A stretch of 64,000 nucleotides of DNA, taken from assembly GCF_016584085.1 (NCBI RefSeq), contig NZ_NRSJ01000025.1, positions 1 to 64,000 on the forward strand. The letters run 5' to 3'. Position numbers and translations under genes: made by a program. Origin of the DNA: Halochromatium glycolicum. GTDB lineage: Bacteria; Pseudomonadota; Gammaproteobacteria; Chromatiales; Chromatiaceae. A model generated the notes under the pieces. The model ran no database searches, was not told the origin of the DNA, and worked only from the letters and a program-made list of their open reading frames with translations. Position 1 is the stretch's first letter; every line of letters starts with the position of its first letter. Positions 53,955 to 61,853 of the stretch are shown one piece after another.

Positions 53955-54863
53955 TCACCGCGACGATGGGCGGACAACGGTATGGCCTGCGGCCTCCAGG
54001 CGCTCGCGCAGGTGGCGGATGTGTGACGGCCCAACCTCGCAGCAGCCCCCGACGATCGAGGCCCCGTGCCCTACCCACCCCATCGCGAAGTCGGCGTAGG
54101 CCTCCGGTGAGAGGTCGCGTCGGGCCTCGAGCGCATCAACCGTCCCGCCGGGCTTCAGGCCATCGATCGACGTGAAGCCGTTGGCGTAGGCGCCGGTCAC
54201 GCCGCCACTGGCAGCAAAGACATCCCAAGCGGCGGTGATCGCCTCGGGGCGGGAACAATTGAGCAGCCGGGCATCGATACCGAGCTCGCGCAGCGCCGCC
54301 ACGGCCTCGGCGAGCGGTTCGCCGTTGCGCAGCGTGATGCTGTCGTCGTCCGTGATCGTCAGACTGATCCAAACCGGCAGGTCGCTCTCGAGCGCGGCGC
54401 GGGCGGCCGCGCTCGCCTCAGCCGTGCTCGCGAGGGTCTCGCCGAGGAAGAGATCCACATGTTCGGCCTGCGCGGCGACGATCCGGCGGTAGGCAGCGAG
54501 CGCCGCCTCGTCGCTCGGCGACACCTCGGGATGATAGCTGGCGACCAACGGCGGCAGGCAGCCGGCGATGGCCACATCCCGCCCACTCTCATCGCGCGCC
54601 CTGGTGACGATCTCGCAGGCCTGCGCCTGCAGCCTCTCGAACAGCTCCTCACTACCCTGCGCGGCCAGCCTCTGCGGGGTCACCGCATAGCTGTTGAGGG
54701 TGAGCACCGTCGCCCCCGCGTCGATATAATCACGGTGGACGGCGGCAACGAGCTCCGGCTCATCAAGCAATATCTTCGCCGACCACAGCGGTGAGGCGGG
54801 CTGGCTTGAGCGAGCGATCAGTTCCTGCCCCATGCCGCCGTCGAGAAGGACAATCTCGTTCAT
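53955..54863 (-). CDS. homocysteine S-methyltransferase family protein
   Basis: The 302-residue TIM-barrel enzyme opens VLLDGGMGQELI and has the zinc site NCS (LLNCSRPEAI) with the pair GGCCEVGPSHI near the C-terminus, giving three cysteines. The family uses S-methylmethionine or betaine to remethylate homocysteine. Substrate and pathway partners cannot be assigned here. ATG 54863 has GGAG 10 bp upstream; the frame continues to 54926 without conserved sequence. Confidence 0.87.
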   Translation of the reverse strand: MNEIVLLDGGMGQELIARSSQPASPLWSAKILLDEPELVAAVHRDYIDAGATVLTLNSYAVTPQRLAAQGSEELFERLQAQACEIVTRARDESGRDVAIAGCLPPLVASYHPEVSPSDEAALAAYRRIVAAQAEHVDLFLGETLASTAEASAAARAALESDLPVWISLTITDDDSITLRNGEPLAEAVAALRELGIDARLLNCSRPEAITAAWDVFAASGGVTGAYANGFTSIDGLKPGGTVDALEARRDLSPEAYADFAMGWVGHGASIVGGCCEVGPSHIRHLRERLEAAGHTVVRPSSR

Positions 54864-54998
54864 GTTGAGGGCTCCGGTTCCAGTCTCGGATCGCGTGATA
54901 CGCTGCCTCGCCGCCGGGACGGGCACGATAGCCTAGCAGGCTAATCATCCCATCGGGATGCAACAGCCGGCAAGCCGCCTCTAGGGTGAGAACAGTGG

Positions 54999-55091
54999 TA
55001 TAGCCACTTACGCTGGCTTCCGGACAGGCTGAGCCCCTCGGTGCTGACTGTCCCGGGGCTTTCTGTCCGGCGATCAGGCGGAATGGCTATA
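54999..55091. mobile_element. palindromic mobile repeat, copy 1 (93 bp)
   Basis: The element starts TATAGCCA and ends TGGCTATA (8-bp terminal inverted repeats) and holds a long internal stem: CCGGACAG, GCCCC, then GGGGC, CTGTCCGG. A second copy lies at 63829-63920. It has no coding capacity and fits a MITE or REP-like element. It ends 5 bp before the stop of the BLUF-associated small gene. Confidence 0.8.
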
Positions 55092-55096
55092 TTCGC

Positions 55097-55423
55097 CTAT
55101 CCATCGGATTCATCATCTGTCGTCGCTGCCAATCGCTCCAGCACTTCGGCATCGAGCGGCTTCAGGCCGATCAGCGCGCCAAGCCCGTTTCCGAGCTCGA
55201 ACTGACCGTGCATCAGCAGCATCGCCGATAGCGCGGCGACAAATGCACGGGCGCGCTCGTCGGCGCTCGCCTCCTCCCCAGCCTCGGCCAGCGCCTTCTG
55301 GATCAGTTCGAGGTCGATCAGCTCGATCAGGCTGTCTTCGTCTGAGGCCAAGGGGTCTGAGGCCAAGGGGTTCGAACGGGTACCGAGCTCGTTCAGTTGT
55401 TCGCCGTCGTCTCGATCCCTCAC
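55097..55423 (-). CDS. small protein overlapping the BLUF gene, unknown
   Basis: The 108-residue protein is acidic and mostly helical, with a four-fold SNPLASDPLASDEDS repeat near the N-terminus and then a hydrophobic helical stretch (AFVAALSAMLLMHGQFELGNGLGALIGLK). I know no family. Its GTG 55423 overlaps the BLUF TGA (GTGA), which suggests it is made with the photoreceptor and may be its effector. The mobile repeat copy lies against its 3' end. Confidence 0.65.
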   Translation of the reverse strand: MRDRDDGEQLNELGTRSNPLASDPLASDEDSLIELIDLELIQKALAEAGEEASADERARAFVAALSAMLLMHGQFELGNGLGALIGLKPLDAEVLERLAATTDDESDG

Positions 55424-55842
55424 CTTGTCGAACCCTGGATCAGCGACTGCATGATCTGGATCAGCTCCGGACCATTACTCGCATGCTGGTCGTACAGGCA
55501 GTCGATCAGCGATTTACGCCGTTCCAGCATCCGCTCAGGTGCCACATCGACATGCCCCATGGCCCAGTCCTTGAAGACCCTGTTCCTCAACGGCGTGATG
55601 CCGATCAACTGGCAATCCTTATGTCGGCGGTCGTCGAGGATACACAAGTAGCTCTTCAGGACCTCTCTTTGCGGACCTTCCAAGACCTGGATAAAGTGAC
55701 CACCGCCTGAGCACAGAACACCGGTGATGCCGTTTTGCCTGTTATTGGTCCGGGAACTTTGCAAGATATCGTTCAGATCACCTTCGGTGAGCGAATCGGC
55801 GGCCGAGCTCAGATACAGCAAAGCAATCAGGTCGATCATCAT
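55420..55842 (-). CDS. BLUF-domain blue-light receptor
   Basis: The 140-residue protein is a short BLUF protein: LLYLSSAADSLTEGDL, then SRTNNRQNGITGVLCSGGGHFIQVLEGP, then a C-terminal helical extension of about 45 residues. The flavin-site residues are present at Y10, N34, Q52 and W93 (from ATG 55842), with the same spacing as AppA Y21, N45, Q63 and W104. It would bind FAD and signal blue light. No output domain is fused, so a partner is needed, perhaps the overlapping small gene. A TTG at 55851 is an alternative start. Confidence 0.92.
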   Translation of the reverse strand: MMIDLIALLYLSSAADSLTEGDLNDILQSSRTNNRQNGITGVLCSGGGHFIQVLEGPQREVLKSYLCILDDRRHKDCQLIGITPLRNRVFKDWAMGHVDVAPERMLERRKSLIDCLYDQHASNGPELIQIMQSLIQGSTR

Positions 55843-55851
55843 TAGACTCAA

Positions 55852-56332
55852 GCGGTCAGCGTCTACGGACTTTCAGTTCGGCCGAGTCTAAGCCCCGGCA
55901 CTGGATAGGTGCCAGGCCACGACAACGCCCGTTTGTTACCGGTCAATCCCAGGGATGCGATAGGTAACGACGTGCGGCCGGACCTCTTGGACTGCTCCCG
56001 TGCCGCCTCCTGGACCCGGGTTACCGTGACACAGTGGCTGTTAACGCCTCATTCCCCGACATGGTTGGCCGCCATCGTCGTGAGACCGCTCTCGCTCAGA
56101 GACCGGATCAGCCTGCTCAGCGCGGCGAGATGGATGCGCTCGTTCGGTCCCAGCCGATCGCAGATCGATAGCAGGGGGCCCCTCAGCTGACCGGGAAGCT
56201 TGAGCCAGGGCAAGACTGGAGGACGAAGCCGTCCGGTAACGCTTGAACGGCGATCATTGATCCCTGTGGTGGACATCGGAACGGATCAGCGCGGAGGATC
56301 GGTGGTCTTTCGCTTTTGTACGGAGACCGTCA
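55852..56332. other. intergenic region upstream of the BLUF gene
   Basis: The 481-bp space has no gene I can support. A 75-codon minus-strand frame (56049-56276, ending LSESGLTTMAANHVGE) has a plausible amphipathic helix (PNERIHLAALSRLIRSL) but no recognised family, and is left uncalled. No strong repeat is seen. Confidence 0.4.
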
Positions 56333-56911
56333 ATGCGCCCAACTTGGTCCGTTCGGTGTGCCCTGATCGCGGCACTTGTTTGGGTGCAGTGTCCATCAGC
56401 GCTAGCCGAGGGGGGTTGGACGAGTATGCACCTGTACGACGAGGTCGAGGACGTGGGCGTCCGAATCGCATCAGCAAGCAGCTCGGACGCCCATCAATTC
56501 AAGGTTCACGCGCCAAGCCACGAGACGCGGATCTGGGCCACCTTCCTGCTGCCTGCGGATTCAGCAATCCCGCTGGACACCGACTGGGGGCTGCGCTGGA
56601 CGCTTGACGACAACGACGACAACAACCAGGATTTTTCACTCGCTGAGGTCACCCAGGCCGTCAGCGTCTACTGCGATGATCCCCCAGCCGCCCTTTCCCA
56701 CGCCGGCCCTCGCTACATCACGTTCGCGATTGCGGCGGTCGACAATCTCGGCAATCCGGCCTCAGCGCTTACGGCACTGCATTCAGCCCATGGCCAGCTT
56801 CGCGTGACCTATCGCCTTGAGGACGGCGGTTACCGAGAAGTGGCTTTTAGCCTGGCAGGAGCCGCAGCGGCGATCGATAAGGTACTGGCGCTCTATGAAG
56901 CATCGCAATGA
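56333..56911 (+). CDS. exported protein of unknown function
   Basis: The 192-residue protein has a signal peptide (1-25, PSALA/EGG) and a beta-rich mature part with a DDNDDNNQD acidic loop. I do not recognise a family. GGAG lies 8 bp before ATG 56333. It faces the VPLPA-CTERM gene across a hairpin. Confidence 0.6.
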   Translation: MRPTWSVRCALIAALVWVQCPSALAEGGWTSMHLYDEVEDVGVRIASASSSDAHQFKVHAPSHETRIWATFLLPADSAIPLDTDWGLRWTLDDNDDNNQDFSLAEVTQAVSVYCDDPPAALSHAGPRYITFAIAAVDNLGNPASALTALHSAHGQLRVTYRLEDGGYREVAFSLAGAAAAIDKVLALYEASQ

Positions 56912-56950
56912 GTAATCATCGAGGCCCTGAGCAGCCGATTCTGGAGGTAT

Positions 56951-56970
56951 TGGGGGCTTCACCGCCCCCA
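56951..56970. terminator. hairpin between convergent genes
   Basis: TGGGGGC and GCCCCCA flank a 6-nt loop in the gap between the exported protein and the convergent VPLPA-CTERM gene. It may end transcription from both sides. Confidence 0.45.
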
Positions 56971-57084
56971 CCTGCCATAGAGCAGCTATCGCGCCAACGC
57001 GGAGTGAAGGTGCTGCTAAGTTTTCCGATACAAGCACCTAGTCGGCCCGGTTCCTCAGGACCAGACGATTGACGCCATTGGGGC

Positions 57085-57675
57085 TCAAACAGCCTTTCTA
57101 CGCCACCCGATGCCGGCCAGACCGATCACAGCCGAGCCGAACAGCCAAGCAGCCGCCGGTAGGGGGACGACTGTGATGCTGCCCGGGTTCAGTTCGTCGA
57201 CCGCAATTTCGCTGGCGAATGCATCGGCACCGATTAGAAACACATTGCTGAAATCAATGTCGCTTGTCCCCTGAGCGACCCCCTCGAAATAGAGGGTCGC
57301 GAGCAAGAAGGCATCCGGCTGCAGGTTGTCGAGAAACTCGGTAGATTCCAGCGACACCTCATATAAGCTGCCGCTGCCAGCCGCTGTGTCGTCCCACTCC
57401 GGGGGAAACGAGGGATCAGGCCCGCCCAGCCAAGTGCTGAAGCTCACGTCGGTCAGCGAAACGACACTATCATCGTAGGAAACCCTCAAGTCAAAGCCCC
57501 CTAGCGTCGGCGCGGTGAAGTCCCCAAGCCCTGAAATGCGCAGGTTGACCTGCGTCTGATCGCCGACCTCAATCGGGTCAGCCGGAGTCAGTGCAGAAAT
57601 CGTCGCCGAGAAGGCAACGGCGGGAACAGCCAGAGTCGAGAGCAGGCCAGCGAGCGCGAAAACAGATTTATTCAT
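57085..57675 (-). CDS. VPLPA-CTERM sorted protein with cohesin-like domain
   Basis: The 196-residue protein has a signal peptide (1-23), a beta-sandwich with the cohesin-like pattern PADPIEVGDQTQVNLRISG, GGFDLRVSYDDSVVSLTDV and LLATLYFEGVAQGTSDIDF, and ends VPLPAAAWLFGSAVIGLAGIGWRRK, which is the VPLPA-CTERM signal: a Pro-rich motif, a membrane helix and a basic tail, recognised by an exosortase-type enzyme. It should be surface-linked or exported. GGGAG lies 10 bp before ATG 57675. It is next to a dockerin-bearing protein, 395 bp away on the same strand, so the two domains might bind. Confidence 0.78.
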   Translation of the reverse strand: MNKSVFALAGLLSTLAVPAVAFSATISALTPADPIEVGDQTQVNLRISGLGDFTAPTLGGFDLRVSYDDSVVSLTDVSFSTWLGGPDPSFPPEWDDTAAGSGSLYEVSLESTEFLDNLQPDAFLLATLYFEGVAQGTSDIDFSNVFLIGADAFASEIAVDELNPGSITVVPLPAAAWLFGSAVIGLAGIGWRRKAV

Positions 57676-58070
57676 TATGGAATCTCCCAGAAAGTGAATT
57701 ATCCTCCAACCGCACAGGCAGAGGGGTAACGGAAAAAGGTCGTGCACCTTGCTATCAACACATCGGTCTTTGTCTGCGCCTCTAGAGCTCATCAATCCCA
57801 GGACACATGCTGAGTTTTATCGCACTCAAGTGTATTTTTCTATGGACTTCAACCGCTTTGCAGTCCTTTCCCGGGCTCAGTCGATCTGCAGACGGAAGCG
57901 GCGAGTCCGAGAAGGGACAACCCAAAAAGGAACATCGAGGGCACGTTTGCTTAGCGCGAGCCTGCGGTGCATTGGGCTAATTGCTTCATGGTTTCGGGCA
58001 CTCCTTAGGATGGAGACGGGCAGGAGATGGCACCGGTCGCCATCGATGGGCGACCGGCGCCTCACGGGGG
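57676..58070. other. intergenic region between the CTERM and metallophosphoesterase genes
   Basis: The 395-bp space holds a strong hairpin right after the metallophosphoesterase stop (CCGGTCGCC 58033-58041, GGCGACCGG 58049-58057, 9-bp stem), a likely transcription or stability end. The middle is AT-richer and could hold the CTERM promoter. A 114-codon plus-strand frame here (57749-58093) has no known relatives. Confidence 0.45.
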
Positions 58071-61000
58071 CTAGTTCCTCAGCTCAAGGATGAGGAGTCG
58101 AGCGTCGCGAATCGAAATGACACCATCGCCATCGAGGTCACACCCCGGACAGCTGCTCGCCGGCTGACGGAGATGACTGCGCATCGTATTCACATCGTCG
58201 CTGTCAACGACACCACTCCCGTCGGCATCGCCACGCAAGCTGTAGAAGACGGTCAGTCTAGGCCGTCGGCTTAGCGCATCGGTGCCGTTATAGAGGTCGG
58301 TCGCGATATCCCATCCATCGGTGCTCTGGTTCAGGATCAGCCAGCCTTCCGCACCTTGACCCGCAGCCCAGGCCTGTACGCTTGGCGTCACATCGAAGGT
58401 GGTGTAGGTACCACCCTGCAGGTTCGGCTTGCTGTCATCTGGAGCTGCAATCGCTTCGATATCATCCGCTTGCACGCCATTGACAAAGCTATTCCAGTTA
58501 CTTCCCCCGTCCCAGGGCAGAAGCATCTGATGCAAACCGACGGGACCGTTGGTCGCGCTAGTGATCCAGAACCGGAGCTCGGCAGCAGTAACAACGGCAT
58601 TCGCAGGCAAGCCGTCGAACAAACCATCGAATCGAACCAGCCCGTGAGACACACCCGGCCCACCGTAATCGCTGGTTGACTGATCGAAGCTCAGCGATTC
58701 GCCGGCAAAGCTGTCATTGGGGCTTGCCGAGGCAATCGCGATCACCTGGCTTCCGGTGTAGCCATCGGTGCCCTCGCTCAGTACAACCTTCAGGCGATCG
58801 TCCACCGGCGTGCTGATCAGAACCTCGTTCGACCATTCAGAGGAGCCAAACACGTTGTTGGCACGCACGCGGTAGTAGTAGTCCGTTCCGTCCATCAGTT
58901 CTGACTGGCTGAAGCTCGTGACATCCGCGTCCAGTCCGCCTGCAACCGTCTCCCAAGGGCCTTCGGTGCCGATCTTGCGATCGATACTAAGATTGCTGAT
59001 GTTGGCTGGCTCTTCGTTGTTGGTCCAGCTGATCACGATGTCGGTGTAAGAGGTCGCCTCGCCGTTGAGATTGCTCGGTGCTGATGGTGGCTCACCGCTC
59101 AGGGCCTGGAACGGAACGCTGATGACCTCACCATAGAAAGGCGCAGCGTGCAGCGAGATGCTATCCGGCAACGCGAACGGCTCGCTTTCGCTCACCTCAC
59201 CGACTCCCTCAACATAATTCACTAGCTCACCGCTCTCGTAGCGTGCGGTCACCACGGTGTGGATGTCGATGCGGGCCGGCTCTTCACCTGCTGCCGGAAA
59301 CACGTGGTTCCACTTGAGCTGATTCAGAGACGCACTGTCGAGGGTCCAGGACTTATCGTCATTATCGGCGCGGGGCGTTGCACCCCAGCTTCCCTCGCCC
59401 ACATAGAGCACCCCGTTGTCGTCATCACGAACGAAGCCCATGTCGTTGCCGGGCTCGTCCGAGCGGCGCAGCGGGAAGGTGAACTTGTGATTGTGGGTAT
59501 CGCTCTCGTTGGCGATAGTGAGCCCGTAGGTGTCGAACAGCTCCGCCCAAGCGAGCTCATGATCATTCTCGGACTTGCTCGAGGTGTGAGGACGGATCGG
59601 CTTATGGTAGCCGGCGATCTTGAAGGTATCGGCAGCATGCACGGCCAGGTCTTCGCCGAGCCAGAGCAACTGTTGCTCATGAGCCGCCTGCATTCCGTTC
59701 AGGTAGAACTGCGAATTCAGGTTGATCACGTGCAGCAGACCACCGCCAATGGTCCAAGAGCCATAGCTGTAATCGGCTGACTGGGCCGGATCGGCGTTTC
59801 CGGAATCGAACAGGTTGTAGAGCACCTCGAAGTCACCGTCTTCGTGGTTCCCATGTACAGCAATGATCGGATACATCCGCCCGTCGTTCGATTTGGTGCC
59901 TTCTGACCAATCGGTCAGCCACTGCAGCCAGCTTGCGTCACTGGTGCCATCGCCGGAATTGAAATCCCCGGTGAAGAGAACGAAGAGCGGGCGTAGCTTC
60001 GCGACCATCTGGTTGGACCAGCGGCCGGCTTGCAATGCGTTACCGGAGGATTTGGTATCGCCCCCGGTGATATAGGTGAATGCCTTGGGTACGCTTGGCG
60101 CCGTGCGGAACCACATGCAGTCGCCGACGCCGTCGGAGTCAGCGATCACAAAACGATAGTCGGTGTCCGCCATGAGCCCACTCAACTTGGCGAAGTGGTT
60201 ATTCATGGAGCGATAAGGCGTGATTCGCTGAGGCGCCTGACTCATTGTGTAAGTATCGAGGTCTGTTGGGCAGCCCTCGGCCGGATTGTAGAGATCGTAG
60301 TGAACTTTGGCGCCAATGCCACGCACCTGATCCCAGATCACATTCATCTGCGTTGTCGGATCATCGCCGGGAGCCCAGGTGAGGCGAACACGGTAGCTCG
60401 AAGGAGTACTCTGCTCGCCGATGAAGCGCACAACGAGCGCTGGGGCAAGCGCGCTATCACCATCGAAGGATTCGGCGGTTCGTTGGCCTTCACCCTGAAT
60501 GACGAACGCCATCGCGTTACCCTCTTCCCAACCGTCGCGATCGACGATCTCCTGGACAATCGCAGTCAGATCCGGCGTCCGTTGATTCTCACCACCAGGC
60601 TCGCCTTCTTCGGCAAGCGTCCACTCTGGAGCGCCGGACCAACTCGCCGAGGCCGCGGTCTTAGCACGGCTTGAGATGTTGTAGGCAACATCTTGAAAGG
60701 GGTTAGCGTTGTCGGCGGCCTCGCCCCAGATCGTCACATCGAAGGGGTCCGAGTTTTTGTCACCCTCATCGACCGCGAACTGAAGATGCGCCGAGAGGAT
60801 CTGCGCGCCTTTCGGGATCGTCACCTCGGTAAGGCGAATACCGACGGTCTGAGTACGCTCGGGCTCATTCGCATGGTCTTCGACGAGCTCGAGGTCGGAG
60901 CTGTCGATATCCATCACCCCCGGACCATCATCACCCTCCTCCGCGTCATCATCGGAGGCTGCAACCCGGTAGGTCTCGAGCGATGGCACCCTCAATATCA

Positions 61001-61634
61001 GTTCAGGAGCGAGGTCGGCGACCTCGACCTCGTCGATAGAGCCGTCATAGGACTCTGCAGTACGGGTGCCTGAGCCACTGAGGACAAAGGCCATCGGGTT
61101 ACCGCTCTGCCAGCCAGGCAGATCCACAATCTCCTGAACGATGTTAGTAATCTCCGGCGTGCGCTGGGCCTCACCAGCCTCGTGCTCGACGGTCCAAGCC
61201 GGGATGTCGAACCACTCCGTCTGGGCCGCTGTCAGGGGCCGATCGCTGATGTCGAAGTTGGTCTCACTAAAGGTCGACGGGTTTGCGGTTGCTTGACCGT
61301 GGATAGCGACCTCGAACGGATCACGGTTCTTGTCGTCCTCATCAGTCCTGAACTGCAGGTATGCGCCGAGGATTGGCAGCCCTTGAGGAACCTCGATCCC
61401 ATTAAAGCGCAGGCCGATGTATTGAGCATCTCCAGCATTGTCCTCAGTAAGCTCGAGGTCTGAGCTCCCTATGTCCATTACCCCAGCGAACTCTTCCGCG
61501 TCATCACTACTGGTGATGATCTGGTAACGAAGTGTCTGATTGGCCTGGGCTATCGGCGACAGCATTGACGCGGCAAGCGTCGCAGTTGCTATCGCCCCAG
61601 CAAGCTTGGTGAGGCCCGTTCTCGATCGGTACAT
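58071..61634 (-). CDS. exported metallophosphoesterase with fibronectin III and dockerin domains
   Basis: The 1187-residue protein has a signal peptide (about 10-31), two homologous beta-domains (38-216 and 222-404, both with VMDI-SSDLEL and E-VD-GW-GN-MAFV), a purple-acid-phosphatase-like FN3 domain (412-515), a metallophosphoesterase (520-800; ligands GDT 525-527, GDFN 556-559, GNHED 595-599, GYHKP 675-679, DTHNH 712-716), FN3 (848-945), a DNRLRE-like beta-domain (975-1133) and a dockerin (1135-1187; GDADGSGVVDSDDV and CDLDGDGVISIRDA, two calcium loops). It is likely an extracellular phosphatase or phosphodiesterase. ATG 61634 follows AGGGGGCG. Confidence 0.85.
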   Translation of the reverse strand: MYRSRTGLTKLAGAIATATLAASMLSPIAQANQTLRYQIITSSDDAEEFAGVMDIGSSDLELTEDNAGDAQYIGLRFNGIEVPQGLPILGAYLQFRTDEDDKNRDPFEVAIHGQATANPSTFSETNFDISDRPLTAAQTEWFDIPAWTVEHEAGEAQRTPEITNIVQEIVDLPGWQSGNPMAFVLSGSGTRTAESYDGSIDEVEVADLAPELILRVPSLETYRVAASDDDAEEGDDGPGVMDIDSSDLELVEDHANEPERTQTVGIRLTEVTIPKGAQILSAHLQFAVDEGDKNSDPFDVTIWGEAADNANPFQDVAYNISSRAKTAASASWSGAPEWTLAEEGEPGGENQRTPDLTAIVQEIVDRDGWEEGNAMAFVIQGEGQRTAESFDGDSALAPALVVRFIGEQSTPSSYRVRLTWAPGDDPTTQMNVIWDQVRGIGAKVHYDLYNPAEGCPTDLDTYTMSQAPQRITPYRSMNNHFAKLSGLMADTDYRFVIADSDGVGDCMWFRTAPSVPKAFTYITGGDTKSSGNALQAGRWSNQMVAKLRPLFVLFTGDFNSGDGTSDASWLQWLTDWSEGTKSNDGRMYPIIAVHGNHEDGDFEVLYNLFDSGNADPAQSADYSYGSWTIGGGLLHVINLNSQFYLNGMQAAHEQQLLWLGEDLAVHAADTFKIAGYHKPIRPHTSSKSENDHELAWAELFDTYGLTIANESDTHNHKFTFPLRRSDEPGNDMGFVRDDDNGVLYVGEGSWGATPRADNDDKSWTLDSASLNQLKWNHVFPAAGEEPARIDIHTVVTARYESGELVNYVEGVGEVSESEPFALPDSISLHAAPFYGEVISVPFQALSGEPPSAPSNLNGEATSYTDIVISWTNNEEPANISNLSIDRKIGTEGPWETVAGGLDADVTSFSQSELMDGTDYYYRVRANNVFGSSEWSNEVLISTPVDDRLKVVLSEGTDGYTGSQVIAIASASPNDSFAGESLSFDQSTSDYGGPGVSHGLVRFDGLFDGLPANAVVTAAELRFWITSATNGPVGLHQMLLPWDGGSNWNSFVNGVQADDIEAIAAPDDSKPNLQGGTYTTFDVTPSVQAWAAGQGAEGWLILNQSTDGWDIATDLYNGTDALSRRPRLTVFYSLRGDADGSGVVDSDDVNTMRSHLRQPASSCPGCDLDGDGVISIRDARLLILELRN

Positions 61635-61711
61635 CAGCGCCCCCTGATTGGGAATATCGTTGGATAGGCGGCTCAACTGGACGTCAACGGTTCGGGACCG
61701 GTCCTCCAAAA

Positions 61712-61727
61712 CGTGATCATTGTCACA
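61712..61727. promoter_or_regulatory. CRP/FNR-family-like site
   Basis: CGTGATCATTGTCACA matches the TGTGA-N6-TCACA operator with one mismatch and the exact 6-bp spacer, centred 85 bp upstream of the metallophosphoesterase start. It could be bound by a cAMP receptor or another CRP/FNR protein. Chance matches of this quality are rare but possible. Confidence 0.4.
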
Positions 61728-61825
61728 GCTTGAGCGCAGCAGACATGCTACCGATCAGGCGTGACGGTTTAAGGTCGGTCAGGTTTCGGTTTTCTAGCGA
61801 AGCTGACCAGTCGTGAACGCACCGC

Positions 61826-61845
61826 CTGGCTTCGCGAGACGCCAG
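61826..61845 (-). terminator. hairpin after the cytochrome b561 fusion gene
   Basis: CTGGC and GCCAG flank a 10-nt loop 8 bp beyond the stop of the cytochrome b561 fusion gene on the minus strand. It is weak, and adjacent to a short cagt tandem repeat. Confidence 0.3.
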
Positions 61846-61853
61846 CCAGTCAG

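Noticed and set aside
57749-58093. 114-codon plus-strand frame between the CTERM and phosphoesterase genes
   Set aside because: No family resemblance; it overlaps the hairpin and the end of the phosphoesterase gene.
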